The notes under the pieces are model-generated. The model saw nothing but the letters and a program-made list of their open reading frames with translations, was not told the origin of the DNA and did not search any database. A program made the translations under genes and the position numbers. A DNA stretch of 37,310 bases from Pseudomonadota bacterium (GTDB lineage: Bacteria; Pseudomonadota; Alphaproteobacteria; Rhizobiales; JAKPQE01): positions 1 to 37,310 of the forward strand of contig JAKPQE010000071.1 of the NCBI GenBank assembly GCA_029572955.1. Reading direction: 5' to 3'. Below are positions 15,060-23,878 of this stretch, piece after piece. Positions within the stretch are counted from its first letter, which is position 1, and each line of letters begins with the position of its first letter.

Positions 15060-16193
15060 CTATTTCCTGCGGCCGCGGGCGGTCGCCCGATAGGCGAGGG
15101 GGGACTTGCCGGTCCAGCGCTTGAAGGCCTGGGTGAACGGCGCGGTCGTCGAATAGTCGAGCAGGCCGGCAACGCGCGAGACCGGCGCGGACGTCTCGGC
15201 AAGGAGGCGCCGGCCGATGGCCTCGCGGACCTCTTCGAGGATCGCCGAGAAGGTCGTTCCCTCGCCGATCAGCAGGCGCTGCAGCTTCTTGACGTTGATG
15301 CCGAGGGAGTCGGCGATGGCGCCGATGCTGCAACGGCCACTGCCGAGCAGGCTCGGAATGGCAAGGGCGACCGTCGTCTTCATCGACTGGTCGTAGACGC
15401 CCATCCGGTCGATGCGCTGGCGGATGTGGTGGCTCATGACCTTCTTGAAGAGGTCGAGATCGTCGTCGAGCGGCATGTCGAGCCATTCGGCGGCAAAGAC
15501 GATCTCGGTATGGGCGGCGTCGAACTCGACCGGGCAGCCGAACGCCGCGTTGTGGCTGGCGAGATCGGTCGGCCGGCCATGCTGGAAGCGCACCAGGGTC
15601 GGCTGGAGGTCGGGGTGACCGACAACCTGGCGGGCCGCCATCAGGAAACTGGCGATCGTGTGTTCGGTGACCTGGCGCCCGGACGGGGCGTAGGATTCGA
15701 GCGCATAGCGCAGGATCGCGCGATCCGATCCCGGCTCGTGGAGGAGCTTCACCGACGCGCCGTTGGTGTGGAAGCTCCAGTACCGCGTCACCGAGCGGAG
15801 CCAGCCGCGGACGGTCTTGTCGAACCGCGCCAGCAGCAGCAGCGGGCCGAGGTTGGGGCAATGCGCCGGCTGGCTCTGCGCCCAGTCGAGACCGAAGGAC
15901 GGCCGCGCGAGGGACTTGGCGGCAAGTTCGAGCAGGCTCGTGAAGCGGCGATGGGAGACCAGGGTGTCGGGTTCGGCAAGGCTCGCGGCAGCGATGCCGG
16001 CGCGCTCGAGGAGTGCCGCCGGCTCACCGCCGGCCGCGGCGACGGCCTGCTCGAAGCCGGTCAGCGCAATGGCCCGAACGTAGGAATCTCCGGCTGCTCC
16101 GGGGATCACGCTCGCGTGGCTGTAACTCGCCTCGCGGGCATGGCCATCCAGCATCAGGGAAATATCTGCCCCCGCTCTTGAATTCTGAAGCAT
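15060..16193 (-). CDS. AraC-family transcriptional regulator with arabinose-binding-like N-terminal domain (paralog 2)
   Basis: A 377-residue regulator matching the neighbour at 13541-14605 along its whole length: shared blocks are L-G-P-L-L-x-L-A-R-F-x-K-T-x-R-G-W, Y-W-S-F-H-T-N-G, D-Q-S-M-x-T-T-V-A-L-A-I-P-S-L-L-G-S-G-R-C, and the HTH segment L-L-D-Y-S-T-T-A-P-F-T-Q-A-F-K-R-W-T-G. The N-terminal 35 residues have no counterpart in the paralog, so the real start may be further downstream than 16193. Members of this group sense small molecules through the N-terminal domain; the ligand is unknown. The 866 bp separating the two HTH ends contain no structural gene that could be the target. Confidence 0.9.
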   Translation of the reverse strand: MLQNSRAGADISLMLDGHAREASYSHASVIPGAAGDSYVRAIALTGFEQAVAAAGGEPAALLERAGIAAASLAEPDTLVSHRRFTSLLELAAKSLARPSFGLDWAQSQPAHCPNLGPLLLLARFDKTVRGWLRSVTRYWSFHTNGASVKLLHEPGSDRAILRYALESYAPSGRQVTEHTIASFLMAARQVVGHPDLQPTLVRFQHGRPTDLASHNAAFGCPVEFDAAHTEIVFAAEWLDMPLDDDLDLFKKVMSHHIRQRIDRMGVYDQSMKTTVALAIPSLLGSGRCSIGAIADSLGINVKKLQRLLIGEGTTFSAILEEVREAIGRRLLAETSAPVSRVAGLLDYSTTAPFTQAFKRWTGKSPLAYRATARGRRK

Positions 16194-16579
16194 GTCAGTC
16201 TCAGATCTGCTTTGTTCAATTTGTCAGGTGTGTTGGTATAACGCCTGCCAAGATGTCATCTACTCCAAAAAAAGTCACATTGTTCACTTGTAAACAATTC
16301 TAATCATTACATGAATATTGATATGTTCGGCAATTATAGACATAGAAAACACGCGCCGCGCCGAGAGGGCGCTGCGCCTGATTTTCGATCGATCCCCGCT
16401 TCCAGCCCCACACACGGTCCGATCGATCGGCGATGCGGAGAAATTTAAACCGATTGGTTTCAATCGCAATTCTACATTTCCGGCCTTGATGTTTCCAGCA
16501 ACCGGTAATTGCATGAATGCGCGAGAAACACCTCGCCCCCGAGGCGTCAGAATCGGCCGGGGACGGGCGATGCGCCGGA
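16194..16579. promoter_or_regulatory. AT-rich intergenic region upstream of the second AraC gene
   Basis: A gap of 386 bp with an AT-rich core at about 16200-16330. An operator-like inverted repeat, attgtt (16279-16284) and aacaat (16293-16298) with 8 nt between, lies about 90 bp upstream of the leftward AraC start. It could be an autoregulatory site, but AraC proteins more often use direct repeats. No gene is seen here, and no clear terminator for the channel gene, which reads leftward into this gap. Confidence 0.4.
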
Positions 16580-17956
16580 TCAGTCCGAGGGCGGCGGCGC
16601 GGCGGGCCGGTCGCGATCGCGAAGCTCGGCCGGGTTCCGGATGAGGACGTCGCGATGCGGGTAGGGGATCGAGATCCCGTTATCCTTCAGGGCGTCCCAG
16701 AGGGCGAGCAGGACCTCGCCCTTGATGTTGACGACGCCGACGCTCGGATCGGAGATCCAGAAGCGCAGCACGAAGTCGATGGAGGAGTCGCCGAAATCGA
16801 CGAGATGGCAGACCGGCACCGGACGGGAGAGCACGCGCTTCGGTTTCACCGCCGCTTCGACGGCGATCTTGCGCACGAGGTGCGGATCGGAATCGTAGGA
16901 GACGCCGAACTTCACCTCGAGGCGGACGCGCGGGTCGGTGTGCGACCAGTTGATCACCTGGTTGGTGATCAGGTCCTCGTTGGGAATGAGGTATTCGCGC
17001 CCGTCGCGGGTCACGACCGAGACGTAGCGGCCGCCGAGTTCGGCGATCCAGCCGAACGTGTTGCCGACCTCGATGACGTCGCCCGGCTTGATCGACTTGT
17101 CGACCAGGAGGATGACGCCGCTGACGAGATTGGAGACGACCTTCTGCAGGCCGAAGCCGACGCCGACGCCGACGGCGCCGGAAAAGACGGTAAGGCCGGT
17201 GAGATTGAAGCCGATCGTCTGCAGGCCGATCATGATCGCCACGGTGAAGAGGGCGATGCGCACCAGCTTGCCGGTCAGCACCCGCACCGACGGCGAGATT
17301 TCCTCGATCTTCTGCACCCGCGCCTCGGTGAAGCGCGAGAGAAGCGTGGCGGCCCAGAGCAGCAGGGCGAGGATGGCGAATGCCTTGACGACGGCGAGCA
17401 GCGACAGCCGCGACTCGCCGATCGTCACGGCGGCGGCGTCGAGGACATCGACGGTGATCGGCATCAGGCCGAGAAGCTGAAGCGCGGCGACGATCCAGAT
17501 GGCCGCCGTCAGGATCTTCGCCATGAAGCGGTTCTCGACATGGCGGGTGATCAGCGAGGCGACGAGCCAGACCGTGGCGATGCTGGCGAAGACGCCGATG
17601 AGATAGCTGCGGCTCGGCCAGGTCGCGGCGCGCATGATGCCGACGGTGAACCAGGCACCGAGGACGAAGACGACGAGCCGGGTGCGGCGAACGAGGACGA
17701 TGACGGCCTGCAGCCAGGGATGGGCCTCGAGGCGGGCGGCGAGGCGCGCCTCGAGCGACGGGGCGATCGTCCGTCCGGCGACAAGGGCGACGACGAACAG
17801 GAGAATGACGAGGCCGATCTGGATCTGTCCCCAGGGGCTGAGCAGGAAGGACAGGAAGCTGTTCTGGAGGTAGGCGAGCGCTTCCTCGACCTCGAACCAG
17901 AAGGCGCCCCAGGCGGTGGTGTCGATCGCTTCCGTGACGACTTCCGGCTCTTCCAT
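16580..17956 (-). CDS. MscS-family mechanosensitive ion channel
   Basis: A 458-residue inner-membrane protein. Several hydrophobic helices occupy about residues 40-250. The pore-lining TM3 is seen at about 255-285 as F-S-G-A-V-G-V-G-V-G-F-G-L-Q-K-V-V-S-N-L-V-S-G, with the Gly/Ala packing typical of MscS. The beta domain follows with I-K-P-G-D-V-I-E-V and L-I-P-N-E-D-L-I-T-N, and then the alpha/beta cytoplasmic domain. MscS channels open under membrane tension to release solutes during hypo-osmotic shock. The extra N-terminal helices make it a mid-size member rather than the 286-residue E. coli type. It is monocistronic and divergent from the yaiI-like gene, with a 133-bp shared promoter region. 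Confidence 0.93.
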   Translation of the reverse strand: MEEPEVVTEAIDTTAWGAFWFEVEEALAYLQNSFLSFLLSPWGQIQIGLVILLFVVALVAGRTIAPSLEARLAARLEAHPWLQAVIVLVRRTRLVVFVLGAWFTVGIMRAATWPSRSYLIGVFASIATVWLVASLITRHVENRFMAKILTAAIWIVAALQLLGLMPITVDVLDAAAVTIGESRLSLLAVVKAFAILALLLWAATLLSRFTEARVQKIEEISPSVRVLTGKLVRIALFTVAIMIGLQTIGFNLTGLTVFSGAVGVGVGFGLQKVVSNLVSGVILLVDKSIKPGDVIEVGNTFGWIAELGGRYVSVVTRDGREYLIPNEDLITNQVINWSHTDPRVRLEVKFGVSYDSDPHLVRKIAVEAAVKPKRVLSRPVPVCHLVDFGDSSIDFVLRFWISDPSVGVVNIKGEVLLALWDALKDNGISIPYPHRDVLIRNPAELRDRDRPAAPPPSD

Positions 17957-18089
17957 GGAAACTCCGCCGCTGCTGCCAGATTCCGTTGCGCCAGCATAGC
18001 ATTGCCGGCCGGCCTGCCGGAAAGGGCGTTGCGCAATGGCGCTCCGGCGGGCATTCCTTGCGGCAGGAGAATTCGAGAGAGAGAGGCCG

Positions 18090-18542
18090 ATGCTGGAGAT
18101 TTTCGTCGATGCCGACGCCTGTCCGGTGAAGGACGAAATCGTGCGCGTCGCCGAGCGGCACGACCTTGCCGTTCACATGGTGTCGAACCGCTGGATGCTC
18201 TCGACCGAACACCCGCTGGTGCGCCGCGTGGTGGTGCCGGAGGGTCCGGATCAGGCCGATGACTGGATCGCCGAGCATTGCGGATCGGGCGACGTCGTCG
18301 TCACGGCCGACATCCCGCTCGCCGGGCGCTGCCTCGAGGCCGGGGCGCGGGTTCTGGGGCCGACCGGCAAGCCGTTCGATGCCGACAATATCGGCATGGC
18401 GCGGGCGATGCGCGATCTCAATGCCGAGCTGCGCGATACGGGCGCCATTCGCGGCGGCGGGCCGTCCTTCGGCAAGGCCGACCGTTCGCGCTTCCTCTCG
18501 GCGCTGGAAAACGCCATCCAGGCGATCAAGCGCGGCCGCTGA
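18090..18542 (+). CDS. UPF0178 / YaiI-YqxD family protein
   Basis: A 150-residue protein beginning M-L-E-I-F-V-D-A-D-A-C-P-V-K-D-E-I, the diagnostic start of the UPF0178 (DUF188) family; a gagagagaggcc stretch precedes the ATG at 18090. Other family blocks are V-V-T-A-D-I-P-L-A, V-L-x-P-x-G-K-P-F and G-G-G-P-x-F-G-K-A-D-R-S-R-F-L. The fold is PIN-like with conserved acidic residues, but no activity has been established as far as I know. It ends three bases before the stop of the convergent BKACE gene, leaving no room for a terminator between them. Confidence 0.93.
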   Translation: MLEIFVDADACPVKDEIVRVAERHDLAVHMVSNRWMLSTEHPLVRRVVVPEGPDQADDWIAEHCGSGDVVVTADIPLAGRCLEAGARVLGPTGKPFDADNIGMARAMRDLNAELRDTGAIRGGGPSFGKADRSRFLSALENAIQAIKRGR

Positions 18543-18545
18543 GGC

Positions 18546-19331
18546 TCAGGCCTCGAGGCGGCGGGCGAGGGCGGCGATCTCGGCGACGCGCTCGGCATTG
18601 TCGCGGGCGCGCCGGCCGTCGGCCATCCAGAGGCTGTTCTCGAAGCCGACGCGGGCCTTGCCGCCGGCCTGCAATGCCGCTTCGAGAGCGGCGGTCTCGG
18701 AGCGGCCGAAGGCGCAGACCATGAATTCGGCCGGGACGATCGCCCTCAAGCGGGCGAGGGCGTCGAGGAAGGGCAGGAGGTCGGCCGGATCGCTTTCGAG
18801 GTCCGCCGAATAGCGCCCGAGGACGAAGAGAACCTCGGTGTCGCCGCGCGGTATCACGCCTGCCTCGATCATGCGGGCGAGGCGGTCGACGTCCGCCGCG
18901 GCGTAGAGGATGTGCTGGAGGGCGATGCCGGCCTCGCGGGCGAAGGCATAGAAGCCGGCGGCCTCGGCGGTGTCGGCGTCGTCCGGGAGCATTTCCTTCA
19001 GGGCGACCGAGGCGGCTTTCGGCAGAACGTCGCGGACCACCTGGCGCTGCTCGGCCGGCGCATAACGGCCGACCGCCTCGGTGGTGATCTGGACGACCAT
19101 CTCCGGCACCTGCCGCCCGAGCTCGGCGACGAGTTCGCGATAGAGCCCGGCGTCGAGCACATGGCCGCCGGCGGCGTCGCGGACATGGGCATGGATGCCG
19201 CCGGCGCCGGCGGCGAAGCAGGCCTTGGCGGTCGCGACGATCTCGGGGATCGTCACCGGCACGGCCGGATGGTCGGCGCGGGTCTTCTTCGCCCCGTTCG
19301 GGGCAACGAGGATCTGCGGCAGCGGCGTCAT
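18546..19331 (-). CDS. BKACE family (DUF849) beta-keto acid cleavage enzyme
   Basis: A 261-residue protein started at the ATG at 19331, two bases after the aminotransferase stop. The BKACE signature is present: I-L-V-A-P-N-G-A, then the metal-binding H47-x-H49 in G-I-H-A-H-V-R-D, I-T-T-E-A-V-G-R-Y, and the C-terminal V-G-F-E-N-S-L. The family uses Zn2+ and acetyl-CoA to cleave beta-keto acids, giving acetoacetate and a CoA ester, as in 3-keto-5-aminohexanoate cleavage during lysine fermentation. This is a shorter branch than the roughly 300-residue canonical enzymes, so the substrate probably differs. It is the last gene of the TRAP operon, which suggests that it cleaves a product made from the imported compound. 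Confidence 0.88.
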   Translation of the reverse strand: MTPLPQILVAPNGAKKTRADHPAVPVTIPEIVATAKACFAAGAGGIHAHVRDAAGGHVLDAGLYRELVAELGRQVPEMVVQITTEAVGRYAPAEQRQVVRDVLPKAASVALKEMLPDDADTAEAAGFYAFAREAGIALQHILYAAADVDRLARMIEAGVIPRGDTEVLFVLGRYSADLESDPADLLPFLDALARLRAIVPAEFMVCAFGRSETAALEAALQAGGKARVGFENSLWMADGRRARDNAERVAEIAALARRLEA

Positions 19332-19333
19332 CG

Positions 19334-20671
19334 TCAGGACGCCGGCAGCACGCGGGCGAAGGCCCGCGAGAGACGGGCGACGATCTCGTCGATCTCGTCC
19401 TCGCCGACGATGTAGGGCGGCGCGATGAGCACGTGGTCGCCGGCCTGGCCGTCGACGGTGCCGCCCATCGGATAGACCATCAGGCCCTCGGCCATCGCCG
19501 CCTTCTTCAGCTTGACGTTGACCTTGTCGGCCGGATCGAGCGGCGCCTTGGTGTCGCGGTCGGCGACGAGCTCGATGCCGCGGAAGAGGCCGCGGCCGCG
19601 GATGTCGCCGACATTCGGGTGCTGGCCGAAGGCCTGTTCGAGGCCGGACTGCAGCCGGGCCCCCATGACGCGGACATTGTCGAGAAGACCGCGCTCCTCG
19701 ATCTCGCCGATGACCGCCATGCCGGCGGCGCAGGCGGTCGGGTGGCCGAGATAGGTGTGGCCGTGCTGGAAGAAGCCGGAGCCGGCGGCGATCGCATCGT
19801 GGATGCGGTCGGTGCAGAGCATCGCGCCGATCGGCTGGATGCCGGCGCCGAGGCCCTTGGCGATGCAGAGGATGTCCGGGGCGATCCCGTCCTGTTCGCA
19901 GGCGAAGAGGGTGCCGGTGCGACCCATGCCGCACATCACCTCGTCGAGGATGAGGAGCACGCCGTAGCGATCGCAGATCTCGCGGATACGCTTGAAATAG
20001 CCCGGAACGGCGGGAACGGCGCCCATCGTCGCGCCGACGACCGGCTCGGCGATGAAGGCGGCGACGCTCTGCGGACCGAGTTCGAGGATCCTGGCCTCGA
20101 GTTCGTCGGCGACGCGGCGGCCATAGGCCTCCTCGCTCTCGCCGGCCTCGCCCCAGCGCCAGTAGTGGCAGGGCGCGATGTGGTGCATGGCCGGGGCGAG
20201 ATAGGGCTCGAACTGGGTGCGGCGCCAGCGATTGCCGCCGGCGGCGAGCGCCCCGAGGGTGTTGCCGTGGTAGCTCTGCCAGCGGGCGATGACGTGACGC
20301 CGCTCCGGCTCGCCGGTCTCGAGGAAGTACTGGCGGGCGAGCTTGATCGCCGACTCGGTCGCCTCCGAGCCGCCGGAGACGAAATAGACCCGCGATATGT
20401 CGCCGGGGGCGAGCGAGGCGAGCTTCATCGCCAGCGCCTCGGCCGGCTCGGAGGTGAAGAAGCTCGTATGGGCGTAGGCGATGCGGTCGAGCTGGGTCTT
20501 GACCGCGTCGAGCACGGCGCGGTTCGAATGGCCGAGACAGGAGACGGCGGCGCCGCCGCAGGCGTCGAGATAGCGCTTGCCCTCGGCATCGATGATGAAG
20601 GGACCGTCACCGGCGACGGCAATGGGCAGGTCGGCGTTGCAGACCCGTGCGAAAACGGCGGTGGATTTCAT
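19334..20671 (-). CDS. Class III (omega) aminotransferase, PLP-dependent
   Basis: A 445-residue aminotransferase. It has Y-F-V-S-G-G-S-E-A-T-E-S-A (about 96-108, cofactor phosphate site), W-Q-S-Y-H-G (about 131-136), D243 in L-I-L-D-E-V-M-C-G-M-G-R-T-G that binds the PLP ring nitrogen, and the Schiff-base lysine K272 in C-I-A-K-G-L-G-A-G. Enzymes of this class move an amino group between an omega- or alpha-amino acid or amine and a keto acid. The start has a purine-rich site (agggaaag) upstream, 30 bp after the UspA stop. In this operon it probably turns an imported amino compound into a keto or aldehyde form, or the reverse. The exact substrate cannot be read from the sequence. Confidence 0.92.
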   Translation of the reverse strand: MKSTAVFARVCNADLPIAVAGDGPFIIDAEGKRYLDACGGAAVSCLGHSNRAVLDAVKTQLDRIAYAHTSFFTSEPAEALAMKLASLAPGDISRVYFVSGGSEATESAIKLARQYFLETGEPERRHVIARWQSYHGNTLGALAAGGNRWRRTQFEPYLAPAMHHIAPCHYWRWGEAGESEEAYGRRVADELEARILELGPQSVAAFIAEPVVGATMGAVPAVPGYFKRIREICDRYGVLLILDEVMCGMGRTGTLFACEQDGIAPDILCIAKGLGAGIQPIGAMLCTDRIHDAIAAGSGFFQHGHTYLGHPTACAAGMAVIGEIEERGLLDNVRVMGARLQSGLEQAFGQHPNVGDIRGRGLFRGIELVADRDTKAPLDPADKVNVKLKKAAMAEGLMVYPMGGTVDGQAGDHVLIAPPYIVGEDEIDEIVARLSRAFARVLPAS

Positions 20672-20701
20672 TCTTTCCCTACCAGCAGGTCGGAGCGCCC
20701 G

Positions 20702-21130
20702 TCAGGGGCGCACGACGAAGACCGAGCGATCGGCATGGCGCACGACGCGGGCAGCATTGGGGCCGAGCAGATAGTCCTTGAGATCGGGCCGGTGCGAGGC
20801 GAGCACGATAAGGTCGCAGTCGAGTACGTCGGCGACGCGGATGATCTCCGCATAGATCGTGCCGTGGGCGACGTGGCCCTTGATGCGCTCGGGATGCTCG
20901 GCGATCTCCTCGAGCAGCTTTTTCAGGCCCGCCTTGGTGGCGTCCATCGCCTCCTGCTCGAAGTTCTTCGGGAAGTAGGAGCCGACGACCGGGAAGGAGT
21001 AGGTCGGCACCACGGTCATGACGTGCAGCGCCGCGTCGTAGTCGGCGGCGAGGCGCTCGGCGACGGCGAGGGGCTTCCGGTAGGAGCTTTCCTCACCGAG
21101 GTCGATCGGCAGCAGGATCCTGTTGAACAT
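20702..21130 (-). CDS. Universal stress protein (UspA family) linked to the TRAP transporter
   Basis: A 142-residue protein, M-F-N-R-I-L-L-P-I-D-L at the start and C-D-L-I-V-L-A-S-H-R-P, then L-L-G-P-N-A-A-R-V-V-R-H-A-D-R-S-V-F-V-V-R at the end. The glycine-rich ATP loop (G-x2-G-x9-G in ATP-binding members) is only partly kept. The ATG at 21130 lies 13 bp after the permease stop, so it is cotranscribed. UspA proteins encoded with TRAP systems are known; TeaD of the Halomonas ectoine transporter TeaABC lowers uptake. A similar regulatory role here is likely but inferred. Confidence 0.9.
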   Translation of the reverse strand: MFNRILLPIDLGEESSYRKPLAVAERLAADYDAALHVMTVVPTYSFPVVGSYFPKNFEQEAMDATKAGLKKLLEEIAEHPERIKGHVAHGTIYAEIIRVADVLDCDLIVLASHRPDLKDYLLGPNAARVVRHADRSVFVVRP

Positions 21131-21143
21131 CGGCCTTGCTCCT

Positions 21144-23783
21144 TCAGAACGCAGGCTGGGTCTGGCGACGGCGCTGCATGGCGATGACGAGGCCGAGCAC
21201 CAGCAATGCCGGGATGTAGAAGACTTCCTTCGGCATGCGCGCGGCATCGAGCTCGACGCGGGCGACCTCGACCGGCTTGTCGCCGTAGAAGTCGAACATC
21301 TGGAACCGCTTGAAGTAGGGCGTGCCGGGCATCGGCTCCTCGATGCGGGCGATGCCGTCCTCGACGGTCACGCCGAGGCCGGCATGCTCGAGGCGGGCAA
21401 GGCCGTCGCCGGCCGGCCCGAGATCGGCAAGGATGGTGATCTGCGCCATCTCGTCGGGCTTGTCGAAATCGGGGCCGGTGACGAGCAGGCGCAGCGGCTC
21501 CTTCACCGGCATCGTCTCGGCGAGGGCGACGACCTCGGTGCCGGGGCGGTGGTCGTAGGGCTCCTGGACGTAGTCGAGCCAGAAGCCCGGCCGGAACAGG
21601 GTGAAGGCGACGAGGAGCAAGAGCACGGATTCCCAGATCCGGTTGCGGGCAAAGAAGTAGCCCTGTGTCGCTGCCGCAAACAGCATCATCGCCACGACCG
21701 CGACGAAGAAGATGAACACCGCCTTGAACACCGAGACGTCGATGAGCAGCAGCTCGGTGTTGAAGATGAAGAGGAACGGCAAGAGGGCGGTGCGGATGTC
21801 GTAGGCGAAGCCCTGCAGGCCGGTGCGGATCGGGTCGCCGCCCGAGATCGCGGCGGCGGCGAAGGCGGCGAGGCCGACCGGCGGCGTGTCGTCGGCGAGA
21901 ATGCCGAAATAGAACACGAACATGTGGACGGCGATGAGCGGCACGACGAGGCCGGACTGGGCGCCGACCGAGACGATGACCGGGGCCATCAGCGAGGAGA
22001 CGACGATGTAGTTGGCCGTCGTCGGCAGACCCATGCCGAGGACGAGGCTCATCACGGCGACCAGCAGCAGCATCGCCATCAGATTGCCGCCGGAGAGGAA
22101 CTCGACGAACTCGCCGACCACCTGATGGGCGCCGGTCAGCGAGACGGCGCCGATGATGATGCCGGCAACGCCGGTGGCGACGCCGATCGGCACCATGTTG
22201 CGGGCACCGGCGATCATGCCGCCGACGAAGTCGGACACGCCGAGCGTGAGGTCGGTGGCGATCTTGCCCGGCTGCACCCGGAAGATCGACTTCACGAAAT
22301 GCTGGGTGAAGACGATGAAGATCATGCCGAGGGTCGCCCAGAAGGCCGAGAGCGCCGGCGACAGCCGCTCGATCAGGATGCACCAGAGCAGCACGATGAT
22401 CGGCAGGAGGTAATAGAGGCCGGTGAGGGCGACGTCGCTCGCTTTCGGCAGCACCTCGAGCGGGGCGTTGGGATCGTCCATCTCGAGATCGTCGCGGCGC
22501 GAGGCGACATAGGCGAGGGCGAGATAGGCGACGAGGAAGATCGCCGAGGCGGTGAGCGTCGTCATGCCGGGGAAGGCGAGCTTGATCCAGCCGAGCCCGT
22601 AATAGACGACGATGCCGAGAACGGCGACGGCGAGGAAGCCGAAGAGGAAGCCGATCAGGCGCTGCATCGCGGTGAGGTGGGTCGGCGGCTTCTGCAGGCC
22701 CTTGAGGCCGAGCTTCAGCGCTTCCAGGTGCACGATGTAGACGAGGGCGATGTAGGAGACGAGCGCCGGGATGAAGGCGTGCTTGATGATCTCCAGATAG
22801 GTGATGCCGGTGAATTCGGAGATGAGGAAGGCGGCGGCGCCCATGACCGGCGGCGTCAGCTGGCCGTTGGTCGAGGAGGCGACTTCGACCGCGCCGGCCT
22901 TTTCCGGGGCAAAGCCGGTGCGCTTCATCAGCGGGATGGTGAAGGTGCCGGTGGTCACCACATTGGCGATCGAGGAACCGGAATAGAGGCCGGAGAGGGC
23001 CGAGGCGACGACGGCGGCCTTGGCCGGCCCGCCGCGCAGATGGCCGAGCAGGGCGAAGGCGAGCTTGATGAAGTAATTGCCGGCGCCGGCCTTCTCGAGC
23101 AGGGCGCCGAACAGCACGAACAGGAAGATCATCGAGGCCGAGACGCCGAGCGCGACGCCGAAGACGCCCTCGGTCTGCATCCAGAAGTGCCACATCGCCT
23201 TGCCGAAGGAGGCGCCCTTCCACTGGATCGCCTCGGGCAGGAAGGCCGAATGGCCGAAGAAGACATAGGCGACGAAGACGGTCGCGACGATCAGCATCGG
23301 CAGGCCGAGGCTGCGGTAGACGCCGATGGCGAGCGACAGCATGCCGACCGTCGAGATGACGAGATCGGCCATGGTCGGCAGGCCGGCGCGGTCGGCGATC
23401 GCGTTCTTGTTGAAGAAGAGATAGAGGCACGACGTCACGCCGAGCAGGACGAGCGCCCAGTCGTAGAGCGGGACGTGGTCGCGCGGGCTCTTCCGGAACA
23501 GCGGATAGGCGAGGGAAGCGAGCGCGATGGCGAAGGCCAGATGGATCTGGCGGGCTTCCTGGTTGTTGAAGACCAGATTGATGCCGGTCACCTCGGCCAG
23601 CCAGAACGGCACGCCGGAGGCGATGTAGAGCTGGAACACCGACCAGACGAAGGCGATCGCGGCAAGCAGGAAGCCGGCGGTGCCGAGCGGGTTACGCGAA
23701 CCGGAGTCGGCCTGTGCGACCAGTTCGTCGACATCGATGGCTGGACGTTCCTTGGTGACCCCAGTCTCCTCGGCGCTGCTCAT
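21144..23783 (-). CDS. TRAP transporter fused permease subunit (4TM/12TM, DctQM fusion)
   Basis: An 879-residue membrane protein with a soluble N-terminus of about 30 residues, a small DctQ-like four-helix part, a long DctM part (about 160-650) and a C-terminal domain of the DUF3394 type ending in a last helix before the basic tail R-R-R-Q-T-Q. Typical DctM features include S-A-L-S-G-L-Y-S-G-S-S-I-A-N-V-V-T-T-G-T-F-T-I-P and G-M-G-L-P-T-T-A-N-Y. Fused permeases pair with TAXI binding proteins and use an ion gradient for uptake of organic anions or amino acids. The gene starts 95 bp after the binding-protein gene, beyond a strong hairpin. Confidence 0.95.
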   Translation of the reverse strand: MSSAEETGVTKERPAIDVDELVAQADSGSRNPLGTAGFLLAAIAFVWSVFQLYIASGVPFWLAEVTGINLVFNNQEARQIHLAFAIALASLAYPLFRKSPRDHVPLYDWALVLLGVTSCLYLFFNKNAIADRAGLPTMADLVISTVGMLSLAIGVYRSLGLPMLIVATVFVAYVFFGHSAFLPEAIQWKGASFGKAMWHFWMQTEGVFGVALGVSASMIFLFVLFGALLEKAGAGNYFIKLAFALLGHLRGGPAKAAVVASALSGLYSGSSIANVVTTGTFTIPLMKRTGFAPEKAGAVEVASSTNGQLTPPVMGAAAFLISEFTGITYLEIIKHAFIPALVSYIALVYIVHLEALKLGLKGLQKPPTHLTAMQRLIGFLFGFLAVAVLGIVVYYGLGWIKLAFPGMTTLTASAIFLVAYLALAYVASRRDDLEMDDPNAPLEVLPKASDVALTGLYYLLPIIVLLWCILIERLSPALSAFWATLGMIFIVFTQHFVKSIFRVQPGKIATDLTLGVSDFVGGMIAGARNMVPIGVATGVAGIIIGAVSLTGAHQVVGEFVEFLSGGNLMAMLLLVAVMSLVLGMGLPTTANYIVVSSLMAPVIVSVGAQSGLVVPLIAVHMFVFYFGILADDTPPVGLAAFAAAAISGGDPIRTGLQGFAYDIRTALLPFLFIFNTELLLIDVSVFKAVFIFFVAVVAMMLFAAATQGYFFARNRIWESVLLLLVAFTLFRPGFWLDYVQEPYDHRPGTEVVALAETMPVKEPLRLLVTGPDFDKPDEMAQITILADLGPAGDGLARLEHAGLGVTVEDGIARIEEPMPGTPYFKRFQMFDFYGDKPVEVARVELDAARMPKEVFYIPALLVLGLVIAMQRRRQTQPAF

Positions 23784-23831
23784 GGCCCTCTCCCCCCACG
23801 GGTTGCCTCAGGGATGTCGCTCGAAAGCAAG

Positions 23832-23863
23832 AAAAAAGGGTGGCTCCGTCGCCGGAGCCACCC
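23832..23863 (-). terminator. Terminator/attenuator between the TAXI binding-protein and permease genes
   Basis: On the minus strand a perfect 11-bp stem (gggtggctccg / cggagccaccc, 4-nt loop) is followed directly by six U residues (the aaaaaa at 23832-23837 on the plus strand). It stands 15 bp after the binding-protein stop and 48 bp before the permease start. It is a textbook intrinsic terminator inside the operon, probably giving partial read-through so that more binding protein than permease is made. Confidence 0.88.
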
Positions 23864-23878
23864 CCTCGTGGCGGATGC

